NCBI GenBank assembly: GCA_002104895.1
Contig: MCFG01000669.1
Span: 1-16,954, forward strand
Reading direction: 5' to 3'
Source: Anaeromyces robustus
Lineage: Eukaryota > Neocallimastigomycota > Neocallimastigomycetes > Neocallimastigales > Neocallimastigaceae
Length of the DNA: 16,954 bases
In this document: piece by piece, positions 7,646 through 14,757 of the stretch
Layout: each line of letters starts with the position of its first letter
Numbering within the stretch: the stretch's first letter is position 1
Translations under genes and position numbers: made by a program
The notes under the pieces: model-generated
What the model was told of the DNA's origin: nothing
What the model saw: the letters and a program-made list of their open reading frames with translations, nothing else
Databases searched by the model: none

Positions 7646-7647
7646 GG

Positions 7648-7657
7648 GTGCTTTTAT
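7648..7657 (-). promoter_or_regulatory. Primer site of AB: self-primer complement directly inside 5' LTR
   Basis: On the minus strand the ten bases after the LTR terminus ...GTTACA are ATAAAAGCAC. This is the exact reverse complement of GTGCTTTTAT, which occurs in both LTRs at the predicted transcript start (7978 down to 7969 in LTR B, 2965 down to 2956 in LTR A). No TGG-type tRNA primer site is adjacent. Tf1/sushi elements are known to prime with the first 11 or so bases of their own mRNA folded back on such a site. Confidence 0.7.
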
Positions 7658-7968
7658 TGTAACGGAACGGTAGTTCCAATATTACAATTGACACCAAAAT
7701 CTGAAGTAAACACAAACAAAATAAAATTTAAAATAAAAGATACTTATTGCAATATCAGAACACCTTTCCTTTGTTAACCTGAAAGGTCGGTGTCGAGATA
7801 TATATATTAGTAAGATTTAGTTTTAAGTTTTATTTTATTTTTTATTTAAAATATGTTTTATTAGAATTTAGTTTTATTAATTATTAAAAGTTAATAATAA
7901 CTAATCTTTGTAGTATTTCAAACTACTTATGAATTAATTATTACTAATATATATAAAGTTATAAAAGA

Positions 7969-8019
7969 ATAAAAGCACAAAGAAAAATATTTTAACTAAA
8001 GATTTTACACCTATTTATA
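7969..8019 (-). promoter_or_regulatory. Predicted promoter and transcript start in LTR B
   Basis: Minus-strand TATA box TATAAATAGG (8019 down to 8010). The start decamer GTGCTTTTAT (7978 down to 7969) begins 41 bases downstream and directly follows TTCTTT. This would drive the AB genomic RNA. The start is inferred from the self-primer complement, not observed. Confidence 0.6.
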
Positions 8020-8284
8020 CTTTTTGAGGAAAAATAGTTTTAAAAATAAAAGTTCATAAAAATAATAAAAAATTGCTAGAAACTAAGATATTTTGATATA
8101 AAATGAATCTCATAGAAAAATAAAGAAATATTATATAATTTTTTCTTAAAGTTTCTAATTTTATTCCATGTAATTCTATAAAGAAATACAGAAATAAAAT
8201 ACAGAAACAAATACAGAATAAAATACAGAAATTTATAATAAATAAATTTAAAATAAAATTTTTATAAAATTTGGAACAAGGTGT

Positions 8285-8338
8285 GAGTCGAACCCAGAGT
8301 GTTCGCCCAGATGGTCATAATTACTAACCACTAGACCA
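8285..8338 (-). other. tRNA-like A-box/B-box segment in LTR B
   Basis: Same as in LTR A: A-box TGGTCTAGTGG (8338 down to 8328) and B-box GGTTCGACTC (8294 down to 8285), 44 nt apart. Between the LTR copies a few bases around it have changed (for example AGTTAC to AATTAC) but both boxes are unchanged. Confidence 0.65.
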
Positions 8339-8373
8339 TGGTTACTATTTTACTAATTGAGGGATTCGTTACA

Positions 8374-8412
8374 AGAATAAAGAAAAGAAACAAATAAATA
8401 AATATTTTTTTA
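8374..8412. other. 39-bp spacer between LTR B and element D
   Basis: AT-rich sequence (AGAATAAAG ... TTTTA). It may be the continuation of the Asn/Lys-rich spacer of relic F beyond the AB insertion, because it reads as Lys/Asn-rich codons, but it is too short to prove this. Confidence 0.4.
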
Positions 8413-9106
8413 TGTCAAGACATCAAGTGCAATTGAAATTAGAATTTATAATTTCAATTATTTTGATATATAATATTATTATTTATTATAATAATTATTA
8501 ATAATTTTTTATAATAATTATATATAATAATTATTATTATAATATTTTATTTTAAATATTATAATTTAAGATTATTTAAATAATCTAATAATATATTTTA
8601 ATATATATATTATTTATATATATTCAATTATATTGAATAATATATTAATTTTATTACTATTTAATATCGATATTAATAACTTATTATATTACAAATTATT
8701 AATTATATTATACGTTAACGTATCACTTTAAATTAATGCATTAAATTAATGTATTAATATTTTATATTATATTTTATATTATTATTATCAAACTTACAAA
8801 GTATAAAAGAACATAACATAAAGTTATATTTAATGTTCTTTGTAAGGTTAATAACACCTGAATTATATAGTTATATTAATATTATCAATATCTTATTTTT
8901 AAATAAAATTTACTATTAAAAAGTTAATCTTAAAGTGTTATTATTATTATTAAATAAATATTGTGTTATTTGCATTACAATTAATTTAGTTATTATTTAA
9001 ATATTATTTAATTATAAAAACTATTTAATTATAAAAACTATATAATTAGTCATTCGACCTAGTAGACTTATTTAAATTAGAAAATAATCCAGTTGGAAAC
9101 TTAACA
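8413..9106 (+). repeat. 5' LTR of element D
   Basis: 694 bp. Differences from the 3' LTR: C/T at 8739 (in AATGCATT versus AATGTATT) and A/T at 8851 (GGTTAATAAC versus GGTTATTAAC). It contains the TATA box, the predicted start and, near its end, a tandem duplication of TATTTAATTATAAAAAC. Confidence 0.95.
8791..8851 (+). promoter_or_regulatory. Promoter of element D with TATA box inside an inverted repeat
   Basis: TATAAAAG at 8802-8809; the predicted start is the G of GTAAGGTTA at 8842, 40 bases downstream and after TTCTTT. CTTACAAAG (8793-8801) is a perfect inverted match to CTTTGTAAG (8838-8846), and AGAACAT (8808-8814) to ATGTTCT (8833-8839). TATA and start therefore lie on or between the arms of one potential cruciform. 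The 3' LTR repeats this at about 15138-15196. Confidence 0.6.
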
Positions 9107-9143
9107 ATAACCTTACCCTAGTTTGGTTACTACCTCGAATGAC
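9049..9143 (+). repeat. Inverted repeat enclosing the D primer site and gag start
   Basis: GTCATTCGA (9049-9057, U5) is a perfect inverted match to TCGAATGAC (9135-9143), which contains the gag ATG (9139-9141). Weaker pairing extends it (CTAGTAG against CTAC). The stem would enclose the end of U5 and the primer site, similar in position to the U5 inverted-repeat structure needed for self-priming in Tf1, and would hide the start codon. Confidence 0.55.
9107..9116 (+). promoter_or_regulatory. Primer site of D: self-primer complement directly inside 5' LTR
   Basis: ATAACCTTAC follows the LTR end without a gap and is the exact reverse complement of GTAAGGTTAT at 15187-15196 in the 3' LTR. The 5' LTR copy (8842-8851) matches nine of ten because of the A/T change at 8851. 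There is no TGG tRNA site here. The same arrangement exists in AB. Confidence 0.72.
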
Positions 9144-10251
9144 AATGTTCTCCGCTCGCGAAGATAGTAATAGTAATCTTGCTACCGTTCAAGATGTCTT
9201 AACAATTAGAGAAGAAGCAAAAAATACTGCAGAACATATAATTAAAACTGTAACAGAAAGTTATATTTCTGCAGATCAATTTTATAATTTTAAGACTCAG
9301 TTAGAAAGTCATATAGCTACTCTCCAAAACAATAACGACGCTATTTTACAAGAAATTGGTAAAATTAGTTCGTTTATCAATAGCCAAACTCCTGCTCAAG
9401 AGCCTGATGTGTTTGTGGATATTCCTACCGAACGTGCCGAAACACCAAGACCTAATAATAACATCGAAACAAGATCAAACATTACTCAACGTGATGTTGA
9501 CAACGATGTTATTATGAGAAACCCCATGACCACTTATTTGAATCAAGTGCCAGAACCTGGATTCTTTACTGGTAAATCAACTGACACTGATCTATTTTGT
9601 CAGTTGTGTGAAGATACTTTCAGGACATATCCTAATAATACAGTCCAAGAAGAAGTAAAAATAAATTTTATAAAATCTCGCTTAAGAGACGGTGCGAGAA
9701 ATTGGTACTTGGCTAAGTACAACGTTACTGGTCCATCTTCTATGTCTGAATTAATTATGGAAATTAGAAAAAGTTTCTCAGATGTTGCTAGCAAAAAATT
9801 AGCAAAAATTCAATTAACTAAAATAAAGCATACTTACGGAAAGATAAATGATTATATAGAGGAGTTTAGATCTCACTCTCGTGGTCTTTCTTTAAGTGAA
9901 GAAGCTCTTGCTATGTTCTTCTATAATGGACTTCATCCTAGATATCAAGAAGAAATAGAGCAGATGGAAGAATTCCCTTCTACCTTAGAATCAATATTTA
10001 CTAAGTGTATTTTATTAGAAAATTCTCTTACTATTAAAGGTAGAATTAAATCAAATAGTAGTGGTAGCAAAAATATAAAAAAGAAGAATTCAAATTATAA
10101 TTTTAATAATAGAAATAATAATAATAATAATTATAACAATAATTATAATAATAATTATAATAATAATAATAATAATTATAATAATAATAATAAAAATAAT
10201 TATAATAATTATAATAACAACAATAAAAATCAAAATAAAACAAAAAACTAA
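9139..10251 (+). CDS. gag: Gag of element D, no zinc knuckle, poly-Asn tail
   Basis: Capsid protein of 370 residues, intact. Residues about 20-85 are helix-prone and may form a coiled coil. Residues about 135-290 hold the retrotransposon Gag domain, with PEPGFFTGKSTDTDLF, FIKSRLRDGARNWYLAKY, ELIMEIRKSFSD, INDYIEEFRSHSRGL and AMFFYNGLHPRYQ as recognisable blocks. No CCHC knuckle is present. Instead a basic KNIKKKNS stretch is followed by about 50 residues of Asn with Tyr and Lys, coded by AAT/TAT repeats, which may replace the knuckle for RNA binding. The start ATGACAATG gives two in-frame ATGs; the first lies in an inverted repeat arm. It ends at a TAA preceded by a slippery sequence leading into pol. 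Confidence 0.92.
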   Translation: MTMFSAREDSNSNLATVQDVLTIREEAKNTAEHIIKTVTESYISADQFYNFKTQLESHIATLQNNNDAILQEIGKISSFINSQTPAQEPDVFVDIPTERAETPRPNNNIETRSNITQRDVDNDVIMRNPMTTYLNQVPEPGFFTGKSTDTDLFCQLCEDTFRTYPNNTVQEEVKINFIKSRLRDGARNWYLAKYNVTGPSSMSELIMEIRKSFSDVASKKLAKIQLTKIKHTYGKINDYIEEFRSHSRGLSLSEEALAMFFYNGLHPRYQEEIEQMEEFPSTLESIFTKCILLENSLTIKGRIKSNSSGSKNIKKKNSNYNFNNRNNNNNNYNNNYNNNYNNNNNNYNNNNKNNYNNYNNNNKNQNKTKN

Positions 10252-10278
10252 GTTATGGACTTCCTTTGGAGTCCCAAA
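10242..10278 (+). promoter_or_regulatory. -1 programmed frameshift signal between gag and pol (element D)
   Basis: The heptamer A AAA AAC (10242-10248) sits in the gag frame directly before the gag stop TAA (10249-10251). This is a canonical -1 slippery sequence. After an 8-nt spacer comes a hairpin: GGACT (10257-10261) pairs with AGTCC (10270-10274), with CC (10263-10264) pairing GG (10268-10269) around a TTT loop. TTTGG (10265-10269) could alternatively pair with CCAAA (10274-10278) as a pseudoknot. Pol is open in the -1 frame across the site. Confidence 0.85.
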
Positions 10279-13200
10279 ATTCAAAAATAATCAATTATAA
10301 TTTCCCAAATTTTGATGTAATATCAAGCGGGAAATTACCCACATCATTTTTTATTTTTACCACATATTTTCCCACAAAAAGTAAAAATAAAAATGATGTA
10401 AACAAAAACCAAAATAATAAAATTACATGTGAATCTATGTTAGACTGTGGTTCATTATGTAATTTTATAAACAATAAGCTTATCAAAAAATTAAATGTAA
10501 CTCCAAAACCTTTATCAAAAAAAATTATAATTAAAGGTATTTCTGGAGCTACAACAACAATAAATCAATATATAAATTTAAAATTTCAATTAAAATTAAA
10601 ATTAAATAATAATTTTCATTTTGTTTATTTTGAAGAAAAGTTTTTAATAACCGATAATATTCCTATTGAATTATTAATAGGAAATAAATTTATGCAAAAA
10701 TACAAAATTCATTATAATTATAATAATAATTATTTATATTCTAACTTAAATTATTCATATTTTTTAAATAAAAACAAAAGTTTTTCAAAAAGTATTTTAA
10801 ATCAAAAAATTTCAAAAAATTATTTTTATAATAAAAAAGTGAAAAAAAATTTTATTAATAAAAATTTAACAAAAAATTTTACAAAAAAATTTTATAAAAA
10901 TTCAACCAATAAGAATTCATCAAATTATAATAATAAAAATAATAATAAAAAATTTTATAATAATCATAATATATTGCAATATAATAATAATTTATATAAT
11001 AAATTTAATTCAAATAATAAAAATTTTAATAATTTTAATAATAATAAAAATTTTTCAAATAATAAAAATAATTCCAATAATAAATTAATTGTTAAATATA
11101 ATGTTCTTTCATTAAAAGATCATTTAAAAAATAATAAAAAGAAAAAGAAAAATAAGAATAATTATAATTTATTAGTTCTTTCATTCTTTTCTGAAAATCT
11201 TGAAGAAGATGAAGAAGAGGAAGATTTCGATATTGAAAAAGTTCCTATTCAATATCGAGATATAGCTACTGTTTTCAGCAAGAAAGAAGCTGATAAACTA
11301 CCACCACACCGCTTAACTGACTGTAAAATAGTGCTGGAGAAGGACGCTTCTCTACACTATGGCCCAATTTACAAATTAACTGAAGAAGAAAATGAAGCTT
11401 TGAAGAAATATATAGAAGAAAATTTGAAGAAAGGATTCATTCGCCCTTCAGAATCTCCAGCTGGGTACCCTGTGCTTTTCCAAAGGAAGAAAGATGGTTC
11501 TCTTCGGTTATGTGTGGATTACAAAAAATTAAATGCGGTGACCATTAGAAATTCCTACCCTCTTCCATTAATTACTGATATTATTGATAAAGTTAAAGGA
11601 GCCAAATATTTTACAAAATTAGATTTACGTTCTGCGTATAATCTAATTAGAATTAAAGAAGGTGATGAATATAAAACCGCCTTCATTACAAATTATGGGC
11701 ATTATGAATATTTAGTAATGCCTTTTGGATTAAAAAATGCTCCTGCAACTTTTCAATCATTTATTAATTCTATTTTAAGACCATTCCTAGAGAAATCAGT
11801 AATCCTTTATCTAGACGATATCTTAATATATTCTAATAATTTGGAAGAACATCATAAACAAGTTCACACTATTTTGGAAACGTTATTAAAAAATAATTTA
11901 TATGCTAAATTAGAAAAGTGTGAATTTGATCTTCCTAAAGTAGAGTTTTTAGGACATATCTTATCTGGTGATGGTGTGGCTACAGATCCAAAGAAAATAA
12001 AATCTGTGCAAGATTGGCCACAACCAAAATGTATTAAAGATGTACAAAGATTCCTTGGTCTTTGTAATTATTATAGAAGATTCGTTAAAAGTTTTGCAAA
12101 TATTGCAAAACCCTTACATAACTTAACAAAAAAGAATGTTAAATTTAAATGGAATGATAAATGTGAAAAATCATTCCAAGAATTAAAAAAGAAGTTGACT
12201 TCTGCGCCAATACTCATGCATCCAGATACTAGCAAACAATTTATTGTTGAATGTGATGCTAGTAATTTTGCAATTGGAGCTATCTTATCACAAAAAGATA
12301 GTGAAGGAATATTACATCCAGTTGCATATTATTCAAGAAGTTTACATGATGCAGAGTTGAATTATACAATTACAGATAAAGAACTTCTTTCAATTAGAGA
12401 TGCTTTTGCCACATGGAGACACCTATTATTAGGTGCAAAACATAAAGTTGTAGTTTATACCGACCACCGTAATTTAATTTATACTTTAGGTGGAAAAATC
12501 GGTAATCAAAGGCAACATAGATGGCATCTCTTTTTCCAAGAGTATGACTTTGAATTAATCTACCGCCAAGGAAACAAGAATGGAAAGCCAGATAGCCTTT
12601 CTCGTAGACCTGATTATATAAAAGATAATAAAGAAGAGAAAGAAGAATACATTTTAGATATAAAAAATGTTAAAGAAGTTCCAAGTTATATTGGTGTGGT
12701 AAGCGACCTTTTAGAAAGAATCAAAGAAGAAACTAAAACAGATGCTACCGCCGATGATATTAGACTTTACTTCAGCCCTAATAATGCAAAAAATGATTAT
12801 AACTATAGACCTTTTAGAAAAATGAATAAGTTTGTAATGAAAGATGATTTAATTTTATATAATAATTTAATTTATATTCCTGAAAAGATGCGTTTGGAGA
12901 TTTTAACCAAATATCACGAGAAGCCTGCCGCTGGTCATCTTGGAATCAGGAGGACACTTGAACTTATTCTACGTAACTTCTGGTGGCCCAAAATTAAAGA
13001 TGACGTTACCAAATTTGTAAATTCTTGTGAAAGTTGTGCAAGAAATAAGCACAATAGACATAGAAAATATGGCTTCTTACAACCTTTAGAAACTCCAGAG
13101 AGACCTTGGAAGTCTATAGAAATTGACTTTCTATGTGGCCTTCCTCCTTCTAAAGGATATACAGTGTTAATGGTGGTTGTTGATAGGTTTTCAAAAATGA

Positions 13201-13358
13201 TCCACCTTATTCCATTTAAGCAAATACCAGACGCAAAACAAACTGCAAAAGCGTTCATAGAAAATATTTTTAAACTACACGGCCTTCCAAGTGACATCTA
13301 TACAGACCGTGGATCACAATTTACAAGTGCACTTTGGCAAGATATTATGAATTCTTAA
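10266..13358 (+). CDS. pol: Pol of element D: protease, RT, RNase H, integrase N-terminal part
   Basis: Polyprotein read from gag by -1 frameshifting; the TTG at 10266 is only the first start-like codon in the frame, which is already open through the slippery site. Numbering from 10266: protease with active site D60-C61-G62 (Cys where Ser or Thr is usual) and a later LLIGNKFM block; then an Asn/Lys-rich spacer (about 140-300); RT from about 330 with SESPAGYPVLFQRKKDGSLR, TKLDLRSAYN, MPFGLKNAPATFQ and catalytic YLDD at 515-518; RNase H with ECDASNFAIGAIL, KELLSI and YTDHRNL; integrase with HHCC finger H884, H891, C921, C924 and catalytic D954 and D1014. It ends at TAA 13356-13358 because of a one-base loss. 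The rest of integrase continues in the next frame. Confidence 0.93.
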   Translation: MESQNSKIINYNFPNFDVISSGKLPTSFFIFTTYFPTKSKNKNDVNKNQNNKITCESMLDCGSLCNFINNKLIKKLNVTPKPLSKKIIIKGISGATTTINQYINLKFQLKLKLNNNFHFVYFEEKFLITDNIPIELLIGNKFMQKYKIHYNYNNNYLYSNLNYSYFLNKNKSFSKSILNQKISKNYFYNKKVKKNFINKNLTKNFTKKFYKNSTNKNSSNYNNKNNNKKFYNNHNILQYNNNLYNKFNSNNKNFNNFNNNKNFSNNKNNSNNKLIVKYNVLSLKDHLKNNKKKKKNKNNYNLLVLSFFSENLEEDEEEEDFDIEKVPIQYRDIATVFSKKEADKLPPHRLTDCKIVLEKDASLHYGPIYKLTEEENEALKKYIEENLKKGFIRPSESPAGYPVLFQRKKDGSLRLCVDYKKLNAVTIRNSYPLPLITDIIDKVKGAKYFTKLDLRSAYNLIRIKEGDEYKTAFITNYGHYEYLVMPFGLKNAPATFQSFINSILRPFLEKSVILYLDDILIYSNNLEEHHKQVHTILETLLKNNLYAKLEKCEFDLPKVEFLGHILSGDGVATDPKKIKSVQDWPQPKCIKDVQRFLGLCNYYRRFVKSFANIAKPLHNLTKKNVKFKWNDKCEKSFQELKKKLTSAPILMHPDTSKQFIVECDASNFAIGAILSQKDSEGILHPVAYYSRSLHDAELNYTITDKELLSIRDAFATWRHLLLGAKHKVVVYTDHRNLIYTLGGKIGNQRQHRWHLFFQEYDFELIYRQGNKNGKPDSLSRRPDYIKDNKEEKEEYILDIKNVKEVPSYIGVVSDLLERIKEETKTDATADDIRLYFSPNNAKNDYNYRPFRKMNKFVMKDDLILYNNLIYIPEKMRLEILTKYHEKPAAGHLGIRRTLELILRNFWWPKIKDDVTKFVNSCESCARNKHNRHRKYGFLQPLETPERPWKSIEIDFLCGLPPSKGYTVLMVVVDRFSKMIHLIPFKQIPDAKQTAKAFIENIFKLHGLPSDIYTDRGSQFTSALWQDIMNS

Positions 13359-14176
13359 GTATAACTACTAAAATAGCTACAACCGACCATCATGAAACTG
13401 TTGGACAAGTTGAAAGGTCCAATTCTTTTATAGAACAATATCTTAGAGCGTATTCTAGAGCTTATTATCATGATGATTGGATTGATTGGATACACCTCGC
13501 TGAGTTTGCGTATAACAACTCTGTTAATGAATCAACAAAAGAAACACCTTTCTTTATAAATTATGGCTTCCACCCTTCTATGGATGAATATTATTTACTT
13601 CCAGATATAGATACAAATAGAAAAATTATTAAAGACTTAATTGTTAACTTTAATCATATTAAAGAAGTGTTATTAAGATCTAAAGAACTATATAAAAGAC
13701 ACGCAGATAAGAAAAGAATGGAACCTCCTGTCTTTGAAGTTGGAAATAGAGTTTGGATTCAGACGCCACCTTCTCTGAATATAGAAGATAGTTCAAAATT
13801 AGCTCCTTGTAAATATGGACCTTATAAAGTAACTGAAGTTTTAAAGAATAATAATTATAAAATAGATATTAGAAAGTCCCCTTTTCCAAAACATTATCCA
13901 ATTTTCCATGTTTCACAGTTAGAGCCTTTTATTCCAACTCCTCCTGAATTTATTAAAAGAAATTCTCACGAAGAATCAATTAAAGATATTATAGAAATAT
14001 CTGATTTTAGAACCAATTATAAGAAGAAATGTTATGAATATAGAGTAAGATATAAATATAGAACTGCGTCTAATTGGGTTCCTTCTAGTGAAGTTGAAGA
14101 TAACCCAAGAAATCAAAGAATATATTTAGAATATTTAAAAAATGGAAGAGCATATACTAGTATCAGTTATAATTAA
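13334..14176 (+). pseudogene. pol: Integrase C-terminal part with GPY/F module and chromodomain (element D)
   Basis: Continuation of pol in a shifted frame; real homology starts at about 13355, just after codon 1030 of the upstream part. The integrase catalytic Glu is E27 of this frame, in GQVERSN. Allowing for the one missing base it lies 35 residues after D1014, which is the D,D35E spacing. LAEFAYNNSVNESTKETPF is the usual following block. Then come the GPY/F module (KLAPCKYGPYKVTEV near residues 155-169, and PIFHVSQLEPF) and a chromodomain at about 215-268 (YEYRVRYKYRTASNWVPSSEVE), which would steer integration by binding histone marks. The stop is TAA 14174-14176. It has no translation start of its own, so it is a broken part of pol. 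Confidence 0.9.
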
Positions 14177-14179
14177 AAA

Positions 14180-14223
<44 letters not shown>

Positions 14224-14745
14224 ATTTTTATTAAATTTTTATTTTATTATATTTTTTACTTATAGTATATTTCAAAAAATTTTTTCAAAATTTCAATTGA
14301 CCATTTTCCATCACAATTGAAATTTCAAAATTTAAAAAATTTTTAAATTCAATAATTTTAACTATTTTTAATTAAAAATTTATTTTTATACATCCTACAA
14401 CAATTATTAAAAAATTTATTTTTTAAATTTCACAAAATTAACAATTTAATTTCGAAATTGAAATTTCAAAAAATTTCAAAATTTCAATTTTCAACATTTT
14501 AAAACACAAAAATTCTTAAAAATATTATAAACATTGTTTTTACATATATTTTTTATATTAAAATTTTATTTTGGTCACAAAATAACAATTTTGAAATTTT
14601 CGAAATGGCCACTCGAAAGTTTCTAAGATTGTTAAATTGACACTTAAAAATTTTGAAATCTAAATTTCAAAAAATTTCAAAAAATTATATATATCAATTT
14701 TATATATTATTTATTATTAGACAATCGTCTGGAATCCGATTTTTT
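14177..14745 (+). other. 3' untranslated region of element D with poly-A run
   Basis: Starts with an A run of about 39 (14183-14221), then AT-rich sequence made of many AATTTCAAAATTT-like palindromic pieces (14290-14700). No gene is visible. The A run ends the coding part in the way of a copied poly-A tail, although it lies 525 bp before the polypurine tract. Confidence 0.7.
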
Positions 14746-14754
14746 AGGAGAGGG
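14746..14754 (+). promoter_or_regulatory. Polypurine tract of element D
   Basis: AGGAGAGGG followed by CGT and then TGT of the 3' LTR. It is the only long GC-rich purine stretch nearby and would prime plus-strand cDNA. The three-base gap to the LTR is the same as in element AB. Confidence 0.85.
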
Positions 14755-14757
14755 CGT

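Larger units (their letters stand above)
5567..7647 (-). other. Long 5' leader of element AB
   Basis: Transcribed but apparently non-coding region between the primer site and gag, about 1.6 kb after discounting the solo LTR at 6755-7227. It has a relatively GC-richer block (5740-5900, 6130-6180), a strong hairpin (5914-5964), two long homopolymer runs that read A in the sense direction (6279-6359), a repeat array (6529-6660), and GTAGTATCC-type repeats on both sides of LTR C. I see no convincing reading frame in either strand. Long structured leaders are common in LTR elements and can carry packaging signals or internal ribosome entry; neither is shown here. Confidence 0.65.
2658..8373 (-). 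mobile_element. Non-autonomous gag-pro LTR retrotransposon 'AB' (minus strand)
   Basis: The element spans two TGT...ACA LTRs (A 703 bp, B 716 bp). Orientation is fixed by three things: gag and protease lie on the minus strand, the primer-complementary site is directly inside LTR B, and the polypurine tract (minus-strand GAAGGAGGA) is just inside LTR A. The sense order is LTR B, primer site, a leader of about 2 kb containing solo LTR C, gag, protease, a short spacer, polypurine tract, LTR A. No RT, RNase H or integrase is present, which resembles the plant TR-GAG elements plus a protease. Without the C insertion it is about 5.24 kb. Flanks read AATAA on the left and AGAAT on the right, so no exact 5-bp target duplication remains, although AATAA does occur two bases further out on the right. 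Confidence 0.85.
7658..8373 (-). repeat. LTR B: 5' LTR of element AB
   Basis: 716 bp, TGTAACGG...CGTTACA. It matches LTR A but is 13 bp longer. The first 40 or so bases are identical, the next 180 or so are highly divergent with indels, and the remaining 490 or so carry about seven substitutions. It contains the same tandem repeat (8184-8232), TATA box, transcript-start decamer and tRNA-like segment as LTR A. Confidence 0.93.

Noticed and set aside
2653-8380. AATAA target duplication of element AB
   Set aside because: AATAA is directly adjacent on the left, but on the right it occurs only after two extra bases (AG); in AT-rich DNA that is not enough.
10090-10284. Minus-strand Ile-rich reading frame
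   Set aside because: Complement of the AAT-repeat coding for poly-Asn in gag; low-complexity shadow.
12935-13297. 120-residue minus-strand reading frame
   Set aside because: Lies opposite the well-supported integrase domain and shows no family motif.
13350-13360. Programmed frameshift within integrase of D
   Set aside because: The bases around the stop (TCT TAA) do not form a slippery heptamer and recoding inside the catalytic core is not known; a one-base loss or a sequencing error is simpler.
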